From: JACCUZ01 sp038246575
Lineage (GTDB): Bacteria > Actinomycetota > Actinomycetes > JACCUZ01
Length of the DNA stretch: 6,683 nt
Reading direction: 5' to 3'
Assembly: GCA_038246575.1 (NCBI GenBank)
Contig: JBBRVU010000211.1
Location: 1-6,683, forward strand
Made by a program: the position numbers and the translations under genes. Positions 1 through 5,932 of the stretch are shown piece by piece (positions within the stretch are counted from its first letter, which is position 1; the number at the start of each line of letters is the position of its first letter). Below the pieces are notes generated by a model. It was not told where the DNA came from. It saw only the letters and a program-made list of their open reading frames with translations, and ran no database searches.

Positions 1-1
1 C

Positions 2-1726
2 CAGAATCCTCAGCAGCCCTCCGGCATGCCGATCCACCGGTACGCCCCGTTCGTGCCGGTCGATCTCGCCGACCGCACCTGGCCGACGCGCACGATCGCC
101 GAGGCGCCTCGCTGGTGCGCGGTGGACCTGCGTGACGGCAACCAGGCGTTGATCGATCCGATGAGCCCGGCACGCAAGAAGCGCATGTTCGAGCTGTTGG
201 TCCGGCTGGGCTACAAGGAGATCGAGGTCGGCTTTCCGTCGGCCAGCCAGACCGACTTCGACTTCGTCCGCCAGCTCGTCGAGGAGGACTTGATCCCCGA
301 CGACGTCGTCATCCAGGTCCTCACCCAGGCCCGGGACGCGCTCATCGAGCGGACCTTCGAGTCGATCCAGGGTGCGAAGCAGGCCATCGTGCACCTCTAC
401 AACTCGACGTCGACGCTGCAGCGCCGCGTCGTGTTCGGGCTGCCCAAGGAGGGCATCGTCGACATCGCCGTTCAAGGCGCCCGACTGTGCCAGAAGCTGC
501 GCGAGACGGTGCCCGACACCGACGTGCTCTTCGAGTACTCGCCGGAGTCCTACACCGGCACCGAGCTGGAGTTCGCGGTCGAGGTCTGCAACGCAGTCAA
601 CGACGTGTGGGCTCCGACGCCCGAGCGCAAGACCATCATCAACCTGCCCGCGACCGTCGAGATGGCGACGCCGAACGTCTACGCCGACTCCATCGAATGG
701 ATGCACCGCAACCTCGCCCACCGCGACTCGGTGGTGCTCTCGCTGCACCCGCACAACGACCGCGGGACGGCCGTCGCGGCGGCCGAGCTGGGCTATCTCG
801 CCGGTGCGGACCGCATCGAGGGTTGCCTGTTCGGCAACGGTGAGCGCACCGGCAACGTCTGCCTCGTGACGCTGGGGATGAACCTGTTCTCGCAGGGGAT
901 CGACCCGCAGATCGACTTCAGCGACATCGACGAGATCCGGCGCACGGTCGAGTACTGCAACCAGCTGCCGGTCCACGAGCGCCACCCCTACGGCGGAGAC
1001 CTCGTCTACACCGCCTTCTCCGGCTCGCACCAGGACGCCATCAAGAAGGGCCTGGAGTGGATGGAGCGCGACGCCCGCGAGGCCGCAACCGCGGTCGAGG
1101 AGTTCCGCTGGGCGGTGCCCTACCTGCCCATCGACCCGAAGGACGTCGGTCGCTCGTACGAGGCCGTGATCCGGGTCAACTCGCAGTCGGGCAAGGGCGG
1201 CGTCGCCTACGTGATGCGGTCCGAGTTCCAGCTCGACCTCCCGCGCCGCCTGCAGATCGAGTTCAGCCAGGTGATCCAGGCGCGCACCGACGCATCAGGC
1301 GGCGAGGTGTCCCCGGCGCAGATGTGGTCGGCGTTCGAGGCGGAGTACCTCAGCGGACGTACGCCGCTCCGGTTGGACTCCCACCACACCTCCTCGGCAG
1401 ACGCGCAGGACGACCAGCTCGACCTGACCGTCTACGTCGACGGTGCCCAGCGGGCGCTCGTCGGTCGCGGGAACGGGCCCATCGCGGCGTTCGTCGATGC
1501 GCTGCGTCCGGTCGGCTTCGACGTCCGCGTCCTGGACTACGCCGAGCACGCGCTGTCCTCGGGCGGCGATGCGCGCGCTGCTGCGTACGTCGAGTGCGCC
1601 ATCGACGACCGGATCCTGTGGGGAGTGGGCATCGACGCGAACATCGTCACCGCCTCGCTGAAGGCCGTCGTGTCCGCGGTCAACCGCGTCGGCACGTCCG
1701 ATGATCGGAGACCGAACGCGGGATAG
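2..1726 (+). CDS. leuA: 2-isopropylmalate synthase LeuA (5' end outside the window)
   Basis: LeuA condenses acetyl-CoA with 2-ketoisovalerate to give 2-isopropylmalate, the committed step of leucine synthesis in the cytoplasm. Numbering from the Met at 26, the TIM-barrel catalytic domain carries RDGNQ at 36-40 (metal ligand Asp37), HPHND at 241-245 (metal ligands His241 and His243) and the GNGERTGN signature at 270-277. SGKGG lies at 388-392 in the linker subdomain. A C-terminal leucine-feedback domain spans about 465-553, including GRGNGPIAAF and GVGIDANI. The Met at 26 is probably not the start: the frame is open to the left edge, codons 2-25 read QNPQQPSG, and actinobacterial LeuA proteins carry this just before MP.HRY. 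No ribosome binding site precedes 26. The visible 574 residues are nearly full length. I see no tandem repeats of the kind known in the mycobacterial leuA linker. The last codons lie in an inverted repeat. Confidence 0.97.
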   Translation, partial: QNPQQPSGMPIHRYAPFVPVDLADRTWPTRTIAEAPRWCAVDLRDGNQALIDPMSPARKKRMFELLVRLGYKEIEVGFPSASQTDFDFVRQLVEEDLIPDDVVIQVLTQARDALIERTFESIQGAKQAIVHLYNSTSTLQRRVVFGLPKEGIVDIAVQGARLCQKLRETVPDTDVLFEYSPESYTGTELEFAVEVCNAVNDVWAPTPERKTIINLPATVEMATPNVYADSIEWMHRNLAHRDSVVLSLHPHNDRGTAVAAAELGYLAGADRIEGCLFGNGERTGNVCLVTLGMNLFSQGIDPQIDFSDIDEIRRTVEYCNQLPVHERHPYGGDLVYTAFSGSHQDAIKKGLEWMERDAREAATAVEEFRWAVPYLPIDPKDVGRSYEAVIRVNSQSGKGGVAYVMRSEFQLDLPRRLQIEFSQVIQARTDASGGEVSPAQMWSAFEAEYLSGRTPLRLDSHHTSSADAQDDQLDLTVYVDGAQRALVGRGNGPIAAFVDALRPVGFDVRVLDYAEHALSSGGDARAAAYVECAIDDRILWGVGIDANIVTASLKAVVSAVNRVGTSDDRRPNAG

Positions 1727-1750
1727 AGACCGCGCTGCGTCTCCGATCAT
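1701..1750. terminator. Inverted repeat across the leuA stop, probable bidirectional terminator
   Basis: ATGATCGGAGAC at 1701-1712 is the exact reverse complement of GTCTCCGATCAT at 1739-1750. A second 5-bp stem nests inside it (CGCGG 1717-1721 with CCGCG 1730-1734), leaving an 8-nt loop that contains the leuA stop codon. No T-tract follows on either strand, so it is not a canonical intrinsic terminator; actinobacterial terminators often lack the T-tract. It lies between convergent genes, leuA and the amidohydrolase, where a two-way terminator would be useful. An operator or a transcript-stabilising hairpin are alternatives. Confidence 0.6.
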
Positions 1751-1822
1751 GGAAAGGCGGCCGGGGGTCGGCGGCCGGTGGTCGGGGGTCGGGGGCAACG
1801 GGTCCCGGCAACGGGTCGCGGG
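1751..1822. repeat. G-rich intergenic gap with short direct repeats
   Basis: This is the noncoding gap between the leuA hairpin and the amidohydrolase stop. It contains GGGGGTCGG twice (1763-1771 and 1784-1792) and GGCAACGGGTC twice (1794-1804 and 1807-1817, period 13). The second pair contains a small hairpin, CCCG-GCAA-CGGG at 1804-1815, with a GNRA-type loop. The + strand has several runs of two to five G, so a G-quadruplex is conceivable. I see no reading frame, promoter or RNA gene here. Slippage-derived repeats in a GC-rich spacer are the simplest explanation. Confidence 0.5.
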
Positions 1823-3064
1823 TCAGCGCAGCAGCTGGCGATCGATCGTCGTCAGGGCCACCTGACGGCCGCCGTACCAGACCGCGCGCGGCGGGTCCTG
1901 CAGCCGCAACACCTCGGGCCAGCTGCTCGCGGCGTACAGCTGGAGGTCGGCCCGAGCACCGGGCACCACGCCGTACGCGCCACCCAGCCGCCAGGCCGCG
2001 GCCGGGACGGTGGTCACCGCGGCCAGCGCCTGCCCGAGCTCGTCGACGGTGACGAGGTGCGCCGCGTGGGCCGACACCAGTGCCACTTCGAGCAGGTCGC
2101 CGCGGCCGAAGGGATAGAAGCCGTCCTTGACGCAGTCCTGGCCGAAGGCCACGCCCACCCCCGCAGCGAGCAGCTCACGCACTCGCGTGGTGCCCCGGCG
2201 CACGAGCCCCTGGTCGCCGCGACCCTGCAGCACCAGGTTGGTGACCGGGTTGGAGACCACCGTGATCCCGGCCCGGGCGCACCCGGCGATCACCTCCGCG
2301 GCATAGGCCTCGTCGGCAGCCGAGAGCGCGCAGACGTGCCCCACGGTCACGCGCCCCTGCCACCCGGTGCGCTCGGTCTCGGCGACGACCATCGCGAGTG
2401 TGCGCACCGAGCCGTCATCGGTCTCGTCGACGTGCATGTCGACGTCGGCGTCGAACCGGCTCGCGAGCTCGAAGCAGTAGCGGACGTGCTCGCGCTGGGC
2501 GGTCTCGTCGGCCTCCCAGTGCGGCATCCCCCCGACGACGTCTGCGCCTGCCTGCATCGCCTCGACCATGAGGTCGGCGGTGCCGGGGTCGCGCAGGATG
2601 CCCTCCTGCGGGAATGCGATCGTGCGCACCTCGGCGATATCCGCACAGTCCCGGGCAGCTGCGAGCACTCCCTCGAGCGGGACGAGGCCGCCGATGGTGT
2701 CGATGTCGATGTGCGAGCGCAGCCGGGTCGTGCCGGTCAGCACCGACGACTCGATCACGGCGCGGGCCCTACGGCGCACGGTGTCGACGGTGTAGCCCCG
2801 CTTGGCTGCGTGGATCGCCCCGATGGCCCCATCGAGCGTGCCGTCGTGCTCGACCAGCTCGTCGCGGATGAGCACCTTGTCCAGGTGGACGTGGGTGTCG
2901 ATGAACGCTGGGAGGAGCAGGCCGCCGGCCGCCTCCAGCCGGTCGTCGACCCCGGCACCGGCGCCGGCGCCGGGACCGACGCTCACCACCTGGTCGTCCT
3001 CGACGACCACGTCGATCACGGTGCCGTCCACCAGGCTGGCTCCTGCGATCACCTGCACCGTCAT
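1823..3064 (-). CDS. Cytosine-deaminase-like (CodA/AtzC-type) amidohydrolase, substrate unknown
   Basis: A 413-residue metal-dependent amidohydrolase that resembles E. coli CodA along its length and probably deaminates or hydrolyses a nitrogen heterocycle in the cytoplasm. Metal and catalytic positions are present: HVH (His58, His60), FPQEG (Gln153), HVDE (His211, Glu214), His243 and GQD (Asp310). By my alignment from memory, CodA's substrate-contacting Asp314 is Cys311 here, and Trp319 of its DPWYP motif is Phe316. I therefore do not call it codA. Residues 31-38 are a PGAGAGAG low-complexity turn. The frame stays open upstream of 3064, but family similarity begins at VQVIAGASLVDG. AAGG at 3067-3070 lies only 2 nt from the ATG but 8 nt from an in-frame GTG at codon 3, so the start could be 3058. 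It is transcribed divergently from the glycosyltransferase and converges on leuA. Confidence 0.88.
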   Translation of the reverse strand: MTVQVIAGASLVDGTVIDVVVEDDQVVSVGPGAGAGAGVDDRLEAAGGLLLPAFIDTHVHLDKVLIRDELVEHDGTLDGAIGAIHAAKRGYTVDTVRRRARAVIESSVLTGTTRLRSHIDIDTIGGLVPLEGVLAAARDCADIAEVRTIAFPQEGILRDPGTADLMVEAMQAGADVVGGMPHWEADETAQREHVRYCFELASRFDADVDMHVDETDDGSVRTLAMVVAETERTGWQGRVTVGHVCALSAADEAYAAEVIAGCARAGITVVSNPVTNLVLQGRGDQGLVRRGTTRVRELLAAGVGVAFGQDCVKDGFYPFGRGDLLEVALVSAHAAHLVTVDELGQALAAVTTVPAAAWRLGGAYGVVPGARADLQLYAASSWPEVLRLQDPPRAVWYGGRQVALTTIDRQLLR

Positions 3065-3165
3065 GGCCTTGACGATGGCAGAGTCGGCTCGGAAATCACA
3101 TGGCAGTCTCCTGTGCCGGTCCCTATCGTCGACACCGGCCCGCGCGGGCCGGGGATGGGGTCGGC
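3065..3165. promoter_or_regulatory. Divergent promoter region between the amidohydrolase and glycosyltransferase genes
   Basis: This 101-bp region separates two head-to-head start codons, so it must hold whatever promoters drive them, unless the real starts differ. On the + strand, TATCGT at 3124-3129 fits the actinobacterial -10 pattern TANNNT and would start transcription near 3136, giving a leader of about 30 nt. I see no good -35. No convincing -10 was found for the - strand gene. GGGGATGGGG at 3151-3160, five bases before the ATG at 3166, is a plausible ribosome binding site for the glycosyltransferase. The palindrome at 3135-3152 lies between these elements. Confidence 0.45.
3135..3152. 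promoter_or_regulatory. Perfect 18-bp GC palindrome, candidate operator or leader hairpin
   Basis: CCGGCCCGCGCGGGCCGG reads identically on both strands (two 9-bp halves, no spacer). It begins about where transcription from the TATCGT element would start and ends 13 bases before the glycosyltransferase ATG. It could be a repressor-binding site for the divergent pair. It could also be a 5' leader hairpin that occludes the ribosome binding site overlapping its right edge. GC-only palindromes arise fairly easily at this base composition, and no regulator gene is adjacent. Confidence 0.4.
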
Positions 3166-4335
3166 ATGAGGATCCTCGTCGCAACCACGGCGAACACAGG
3201 TCACTTCGAGCCCGTGGTGCCATTCGCCCGAGCCTGTGCGGTCGCCGGCCACGACGTACGAGTCGCCGCTGCGGCCGACTTCGCCGAGGCCGTGGAACGG
3301 GCAGGGTTCGCACACCTGCCGTTCGCCCCGGCGCCGCCGGAGGAGGCAGCAAGGGTCTTCGCCGGCCTTCCGGCGCTCGACGGGGCCACGCCGGCGGACA
3401 TCCAGGCCGGCAACGTCACCGTCGTCCGGGAGGTGTTCGCCCGTCTCGACGCCGGCGCGGCGCTGCCCGGTCTGCGGGCCGCGATCGCCGACTGGCGACC
3501 CGACCTTGTGCTGCGTGAGACGGCCGAGCTCGGGTCCTACCTGGCGGCCGAGGCCGCCGGCGTCCCGCACGTGCAGGTCAACACCGGCACCAGCTCGTTC
3601 ATGGACATCCTCGCTGTCGTCGAGGAGCCCCTCGTGGCGCTGGGTGCTGCGCCAGGGCTCGCCGGGCTGCGTTCCGCCCCGCGCCTCACGCTGGTGCCGG
3701 GGTCGATCGATGGGTCGGCGCCGGACGGCACGGCAGCCCCGACCAGGTTTCACGAGCCGTCCTCGGATGCGCCTCCGCACCAGCTGCCGGAGTGGTGGTC
3801 GCGCCTCGAGGACCCTCTGGTCTACGTCACGTTCGGCACGGTCACGGCGGCGCTCGGCCTCTTCCCGACGCTCTACCGGCGGGTCGTCGACGAGCTCGCG
3901 GGCCTGCCGGTCCGCTTCCTGCTCACCACGGGCGCCGGCGACCCGGGCGATCTCGGAGAGCTTCCCTCGAACGTGCACGTGGAGCAGTTCTGGCCCCAGG
4001 GCGACGTCATGCCGCACGCCGCGGCGATGGTCGCGCACGGAGGTCTCGGCACCGTGATGCTCGCGCTCTCCCACGGCGTCCCGATGGTGCTGCTGCCCCT
4101 GTTCGCCGACCAGACGCACAACGCCGGCCGGGTGGCCGAGGTCGGAGCAGGTCTGGTGGCCGACGGCGGTCCTGGCGCCGCGGCCGGGCTGCGCCCGCTG
4201 CTGGAACAGGTCCTGGCGGACCCGTCCGTCCGCTCTCGTGCCGCGGCCGTCGCCGACGAGGTGAGAAATCTTGCGCCGGTCGGCGATGCCGTCCCGCTCC
4301 TCGAGCGACTCGCATCCACCACAATGAAGGGATGA
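3166..4335 (+). CDS. MGT-family GT-B glycosyltransferase (nucleotide-sugar dependent)
   Basis: A 389-residue GT-B fold enzyme of the macrolide/UDP-glycosyltransferase (GT1) type, expected to transfer a sugar from a nucleotide donor to a small hydrophobic acceptor. The N-terminal acceptor domain opens with RILVATTANTGHFEP, with His13 at the usual catalytic-base position. The C-terminal donor domain carries VYVTFGTV (219-226), WPQGDVMPHA (276-285), HGGLGT (291-296) and PLFADQTHNAGRV (311-323). His284, His291 and Asp315-Gln316 sit where donor-binding residues are expected. I see no signal peptide or membrane segment. The frame is open upstream to an ATG at 3100, but the ATG at 3166 is preferred because the fold begins there and a GGGG-type ribosome site precedes it. 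Its TGA overlaps the recO start by 4 bases (ATGA), implying co-transcription. Acceptor and donor cannot be told from sequence. Context gives no biosynthetic cluster, so detoxification or glycolipid work are only possibilities. Confidence 0.88.
   Translation: MRILVATTANTGHFEPVVPFARACAVAGHDVRVAAAADFAEAVERAGFAHLPFAPAPPEEAARVFAGLPALDGATPADIQAGNVTVVREVFARLDAGAALPGLRAAIADWRPDLVLRETAELGSYLAAEAAGVPHVQVNTGTSSFMDILAVVEEPLVALGAAPGLAGLRSAPRLTLVPGSIDGSAPDGTAAPTRFHEPSSDAPPHQLPEWWSRLEDPLVYVTFGTVTAALGLFPTLYRRVVDELAGLPVRFLLTTGAGDPGDLGELPSNVHVEQFWPQGDVMPHAAAMVAHGGLGTVMLALSHGVPMVLLPLFADQTHNAGRVAEVGAGLVADGGPGAAAGLRPLLEQVLADPSVRSRAAAVADEVRNLAPVGDAVPLLERLASTTMKG
4320..4325 (+). promoter_or_regulatory. -10-like element positioned for leaderless recO transcription (weak)
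   Basis: CACAAT ends seven bases before the recO ATG at 4332, the spacing seen for actinobacterial leaderless promoters. It lacks the leading T of TANNNT. The only Shine-Dalgarno-like run here, AAGG at 4327-4330, is one base from the ATG, too close for efficient use. The alternatives are therefore a weak internal promoter or translational coupling through the ATGA overlap. Evidence is slight. Confidence 0.25.
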
Positions 4336-5063
4336 GCCTCTACCGGGACGAAGGCGTGGTGCTGCGCGTCCAGAAGCTCGGTGAGGCCGACCGCATCATC
4401 ACCCTGCTGACCCGCACCCACGGCCGGGTTCGTGCGGTCGGCAAGGGGGTGCGCCGGACCAAGTCGAAGTTCGGCTCCCGGCTGGAGCCGTTCACCCACG
4501 TCGACCTGCAGATCTACGAAGGTCGCTCGCTCGACGTCGTCCAGCAGGCCGAGACGATCACCTCCTACGGCGACCAGGTGGCCGACGACTACCCGCGCTA
4601 CACCAACGGCACGGCCATGCTGGAGACAGCTGAGCGGCTCACCGCGGAGGAGAAGGAGCCGGCGACCCAGCAGTTCCTGCTCCTGGTGGGCGGGCTGCGC
4701 ACGCTGGCCGCCGGCGAGCACGCTCCGGGTCTCGTGCTGGACGCCTTCCTGCTGCGCTCGCTGGCCGTGGCGGGCTACGCCGCGTCGTTCGGGGACTGCG
4801 CCCGGTGCGGACGCCCCGGGCCGCACCCCTTCTTCCAGGTCGCGGCCGGCGGCGCGGTGTGCGGCAGCTGCCGCCCGGGGGGTTCGGTCTCGCCCGCCCG
4901 GGAGACCCTCGACCTGTTGGCCGCATTGCTCTCCGGTGACTGGGCGACCGCCGACGCCAGCGACGTCCGGCATCGCCGCGAGGGCAGCGGGCTGGTCGCC
5001 GCCTACCTGCAATGGCACCTCGAACGCGGGCTGCGCTCACTGCCGATGGTGGAGCGCATCTGA
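4332..5063 (+). CDS. recO: DNA repair protein RecO
   Basis: RecO is a recombination mediator of the RecF pathway. With RecR it displaces or works around SSB and loads RecA on gapped DNA, and it also anneals strands. The 243-residue product has the N-terminal OB-fold, opening SLYRDEGVVLR and followed by LGEADRIITLLT, GRVRAVGKGVRRTKSKFG and LEPFTHVDLQ. A helical C-terminal domain contains a complete zinc-binding cysteine set, Cys156 and Cys159 (CARC) with Cys177 and Cys180 (CGSC). It ends in YLQWHLERGLRSLPMVERI, as in mycobacterial RecO. The start at 4332 is fixed by the family N-terminus, although the frame is open for 180 codons upstream. It overlaps the glycosyltransferase stop by 4 bases and is 29 bases from uppS, matching the recO-uppS pairing common in Actinobacteria. 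The C-terminus is slightly shorter than I recall for M. tuberculosis RecO, with nothing apparently essential missing. Confidence 0.96.
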   Translation: MSLYRDEGVVLRVQKLGEADRIITLLTRTHGRVRAVGKGVRRTKSKFGSRLEPFTHVDLQIYEGRSLDVVQQAETITSYGDQVADDYPRYTNGTAMLETAERLTAEEKEPATQQFLLLVGGLRTLAAGEHAPGLVLDAFLLRSLAVAGYAASFGDCARCGRPGPHPFFQVAAGGAVCGSCRPGGSVSPARETLDLLAALLSGDWATADASDVRHRREGSGLVAAYLQWHLERGLRSLPMVERI

Positions 5064-5080
5064 GCCGGGCTGCCGTGCCC

Positions 5081-5092
5081 TAGGGTCGCGGC
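5081..5092 (+). promoter_or_regulatory. TAGGGT before uppS: leaderless-type -10 and/or ribosome binding site
   Basis: TAGGGT at 5081-5086 fits the actinobacterial -10 pattern TANNNT. Its last T is exactly seven bases before the G of the uppS GTG start at 5093, which would place the transcription start on the initiation codon. The same bases contain AGGG (5082-5085), 7 nt from the GTG, an acceptable ribosome binding site on a longer recO-uppS mRNA. Sequence cannot separate the two readings, and both may be used. I see no convincing -35. Confidence 0.5.
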
Positions 5093-5932
5093 GTGGCACG
5101 ACGAGCGGCACGTAGTGACCAGAGGCCTCCGCGCGAACCCGTCCCTCCGACGCCGCACCCGTCCGGGGCGACACCTCCGGTGCTTCCGCCCAACCGCATC
5201 CCACGCCACGTTGCCGTCGTCATGGACGGCAACGGCCGCTGGGCCAAGGAACGTGGCCTGCCGCGCACGCAGGGTCACGAGGCCGGTGAGCAGGCCCTGG
5301 TGGACGTGGTGCACGGCGCGATCGAGGCAGGGGTCGAGTACCTGTCGGCGTACGCGTTCTCGACCGAGAACTGGAAGCGGTCACCGGACGAGGTGCGCTT
5401 CCTGATGGGGTTCAACCGTGCGGTGATCCACCGCCGGCGCGACGAGCTCGACGCTCTCGGCGTGCGAGTCCGCTGGGCCGGGCGGCAACGCCGGTTGTGG
5501 CGCAGCGTCATCCGGGAGCTCGAGGACGCCGAGGCGCGGACCGTGCACAACAACACCCTCACCCTGCAGTTCTGCGTCAACTACGGCGGCCGCGCCGAGA
5601 TCGCCGACGCCGCTGCCGCCATCGCCCGTGAGGTGGCCGAGGGCCGGTTGCGCCCCGACCAGGTCGACGAGCGCACCATCGCCCGGCACCTGGACGAACC
5701 GGGGATCCCGGACGTCGACCTGTTCGTGCGGTCGTCCGGGGAGCAGCGGACGTCGAACTTCCTGCTGTGGCAGTCGGCCTACGCCGAGCTGGTCTTCCTC
5801 GACACCCTGTGGCCCGACTTCGACCGCCGTGACCTCTGGCGGGCAATCGAGATCTATGACGCCCGGGACCGCCGGTACGGCGGAGCGCTCCCGAACGACG
5901 AGGCCACGACCGGGGCCGATCGGCCGTCCTAG
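5093..5932 (+). CDS. uppS: Polyprenyl (undecaprenyl/decaprenyl) diphosphate synthase, cis-type
   Basis: This cis-prenyltransferase adds isopentenyl diphosphate units to an allylic primer to build the long lipid carrier diphosphate used for peptidoglycan and other envelope polymers. In the 279-residue product, MDGNGRW lies at 44-50 with the Mg/diphosphate-binding Asp45. RTQGHEAG at 58-65, AFSTENW at 88-94, and RSSGEQRTSNFLLWQ at 213-227 follow, then YAE with Glu232 and LWPDF. RSSGEQR, rather than the RTGGEHR of E. coli, matches the mycobacterial Rv2361c type. Chain length (C50 or C55) cannot be read from sequence. The GTG at 5093 is the likely start; the first 34 residues are Pro/Arg-rich and probably disordered. 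It lies 29 bases after recO and may have its own leaderless promoter. Its TAG shares CTAG with the stop of the convergent phosphodiesterase. Confidence 0.96.
   Translation: MARRAARSDQRPPREPVPPTPHPSGATPPVLPPNRIPRHVAVVMDGNGRWAKERGLPRTQGHEAGEQALVDVVHGAIEAGVEYLSAYAFSTENWKRSPDEVRFLMGFNRAVIHRRRDELDALGVRVRWAGRQRRLWRSVIRELEDAEARTVHNNTLTLQFCVNYGGRAEIADAAAAIAREVAEGRLRPDQVDERTIARHLDEPGIPDVDLFVRSSGEQRTSNFLLWQSAYAELVFLDTLWPDFDRRDLWRAIEIYDARDRRYGGALPNDEATTGADRPS

Noticed and set aside
1778..3169. A 463-codon open frame on the + strand opposite the amidohydrolase gene
   Set aside because: Its translation is Arg/His/Asp/Gly-rich with no recognisable motifs and mirrors the amidohydrolase on the other strand. 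Long antisense frames are expected at this GC content.
3065..3352. A 96-codon N-terminal extension of the amidohydrolase back to 3352
   Set aside because: The extension is Arg/Pro-rich, overlaps the divergent glycosyltransferase and has no family similarity. The family N-terminus begins at about 3064.
3061..4119. A 352-codon open frame on the - strand across the glycosyltransferase
   Set aside because: Low-information Arg/Gly-rich shadow of a well-supported gene, with no family motifs and no ribosome site I trust.
3792..4331. A 180-codon N-terminal extension of RecO
   Set aside because: It is an out-of-frame reading of the glycosyltransferase; RecO similarity starts exactly at SLYRDEGVVLR after the ATG at 4332.
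3873..5018. A 381-codon open frame on the - strand across the glycosyltransferase-recO junction
   Set aside because: Antisense shadow spanning two real genes; composition is biased and there are no domain motifs.
5914..5925. GGCCGATCGGCC palindrome near the uppS end, considered as a terminator
   Set aside because: As RNA it gives only a 4-bp stem with a GATC loop and no T-tract, too weak to call alone.
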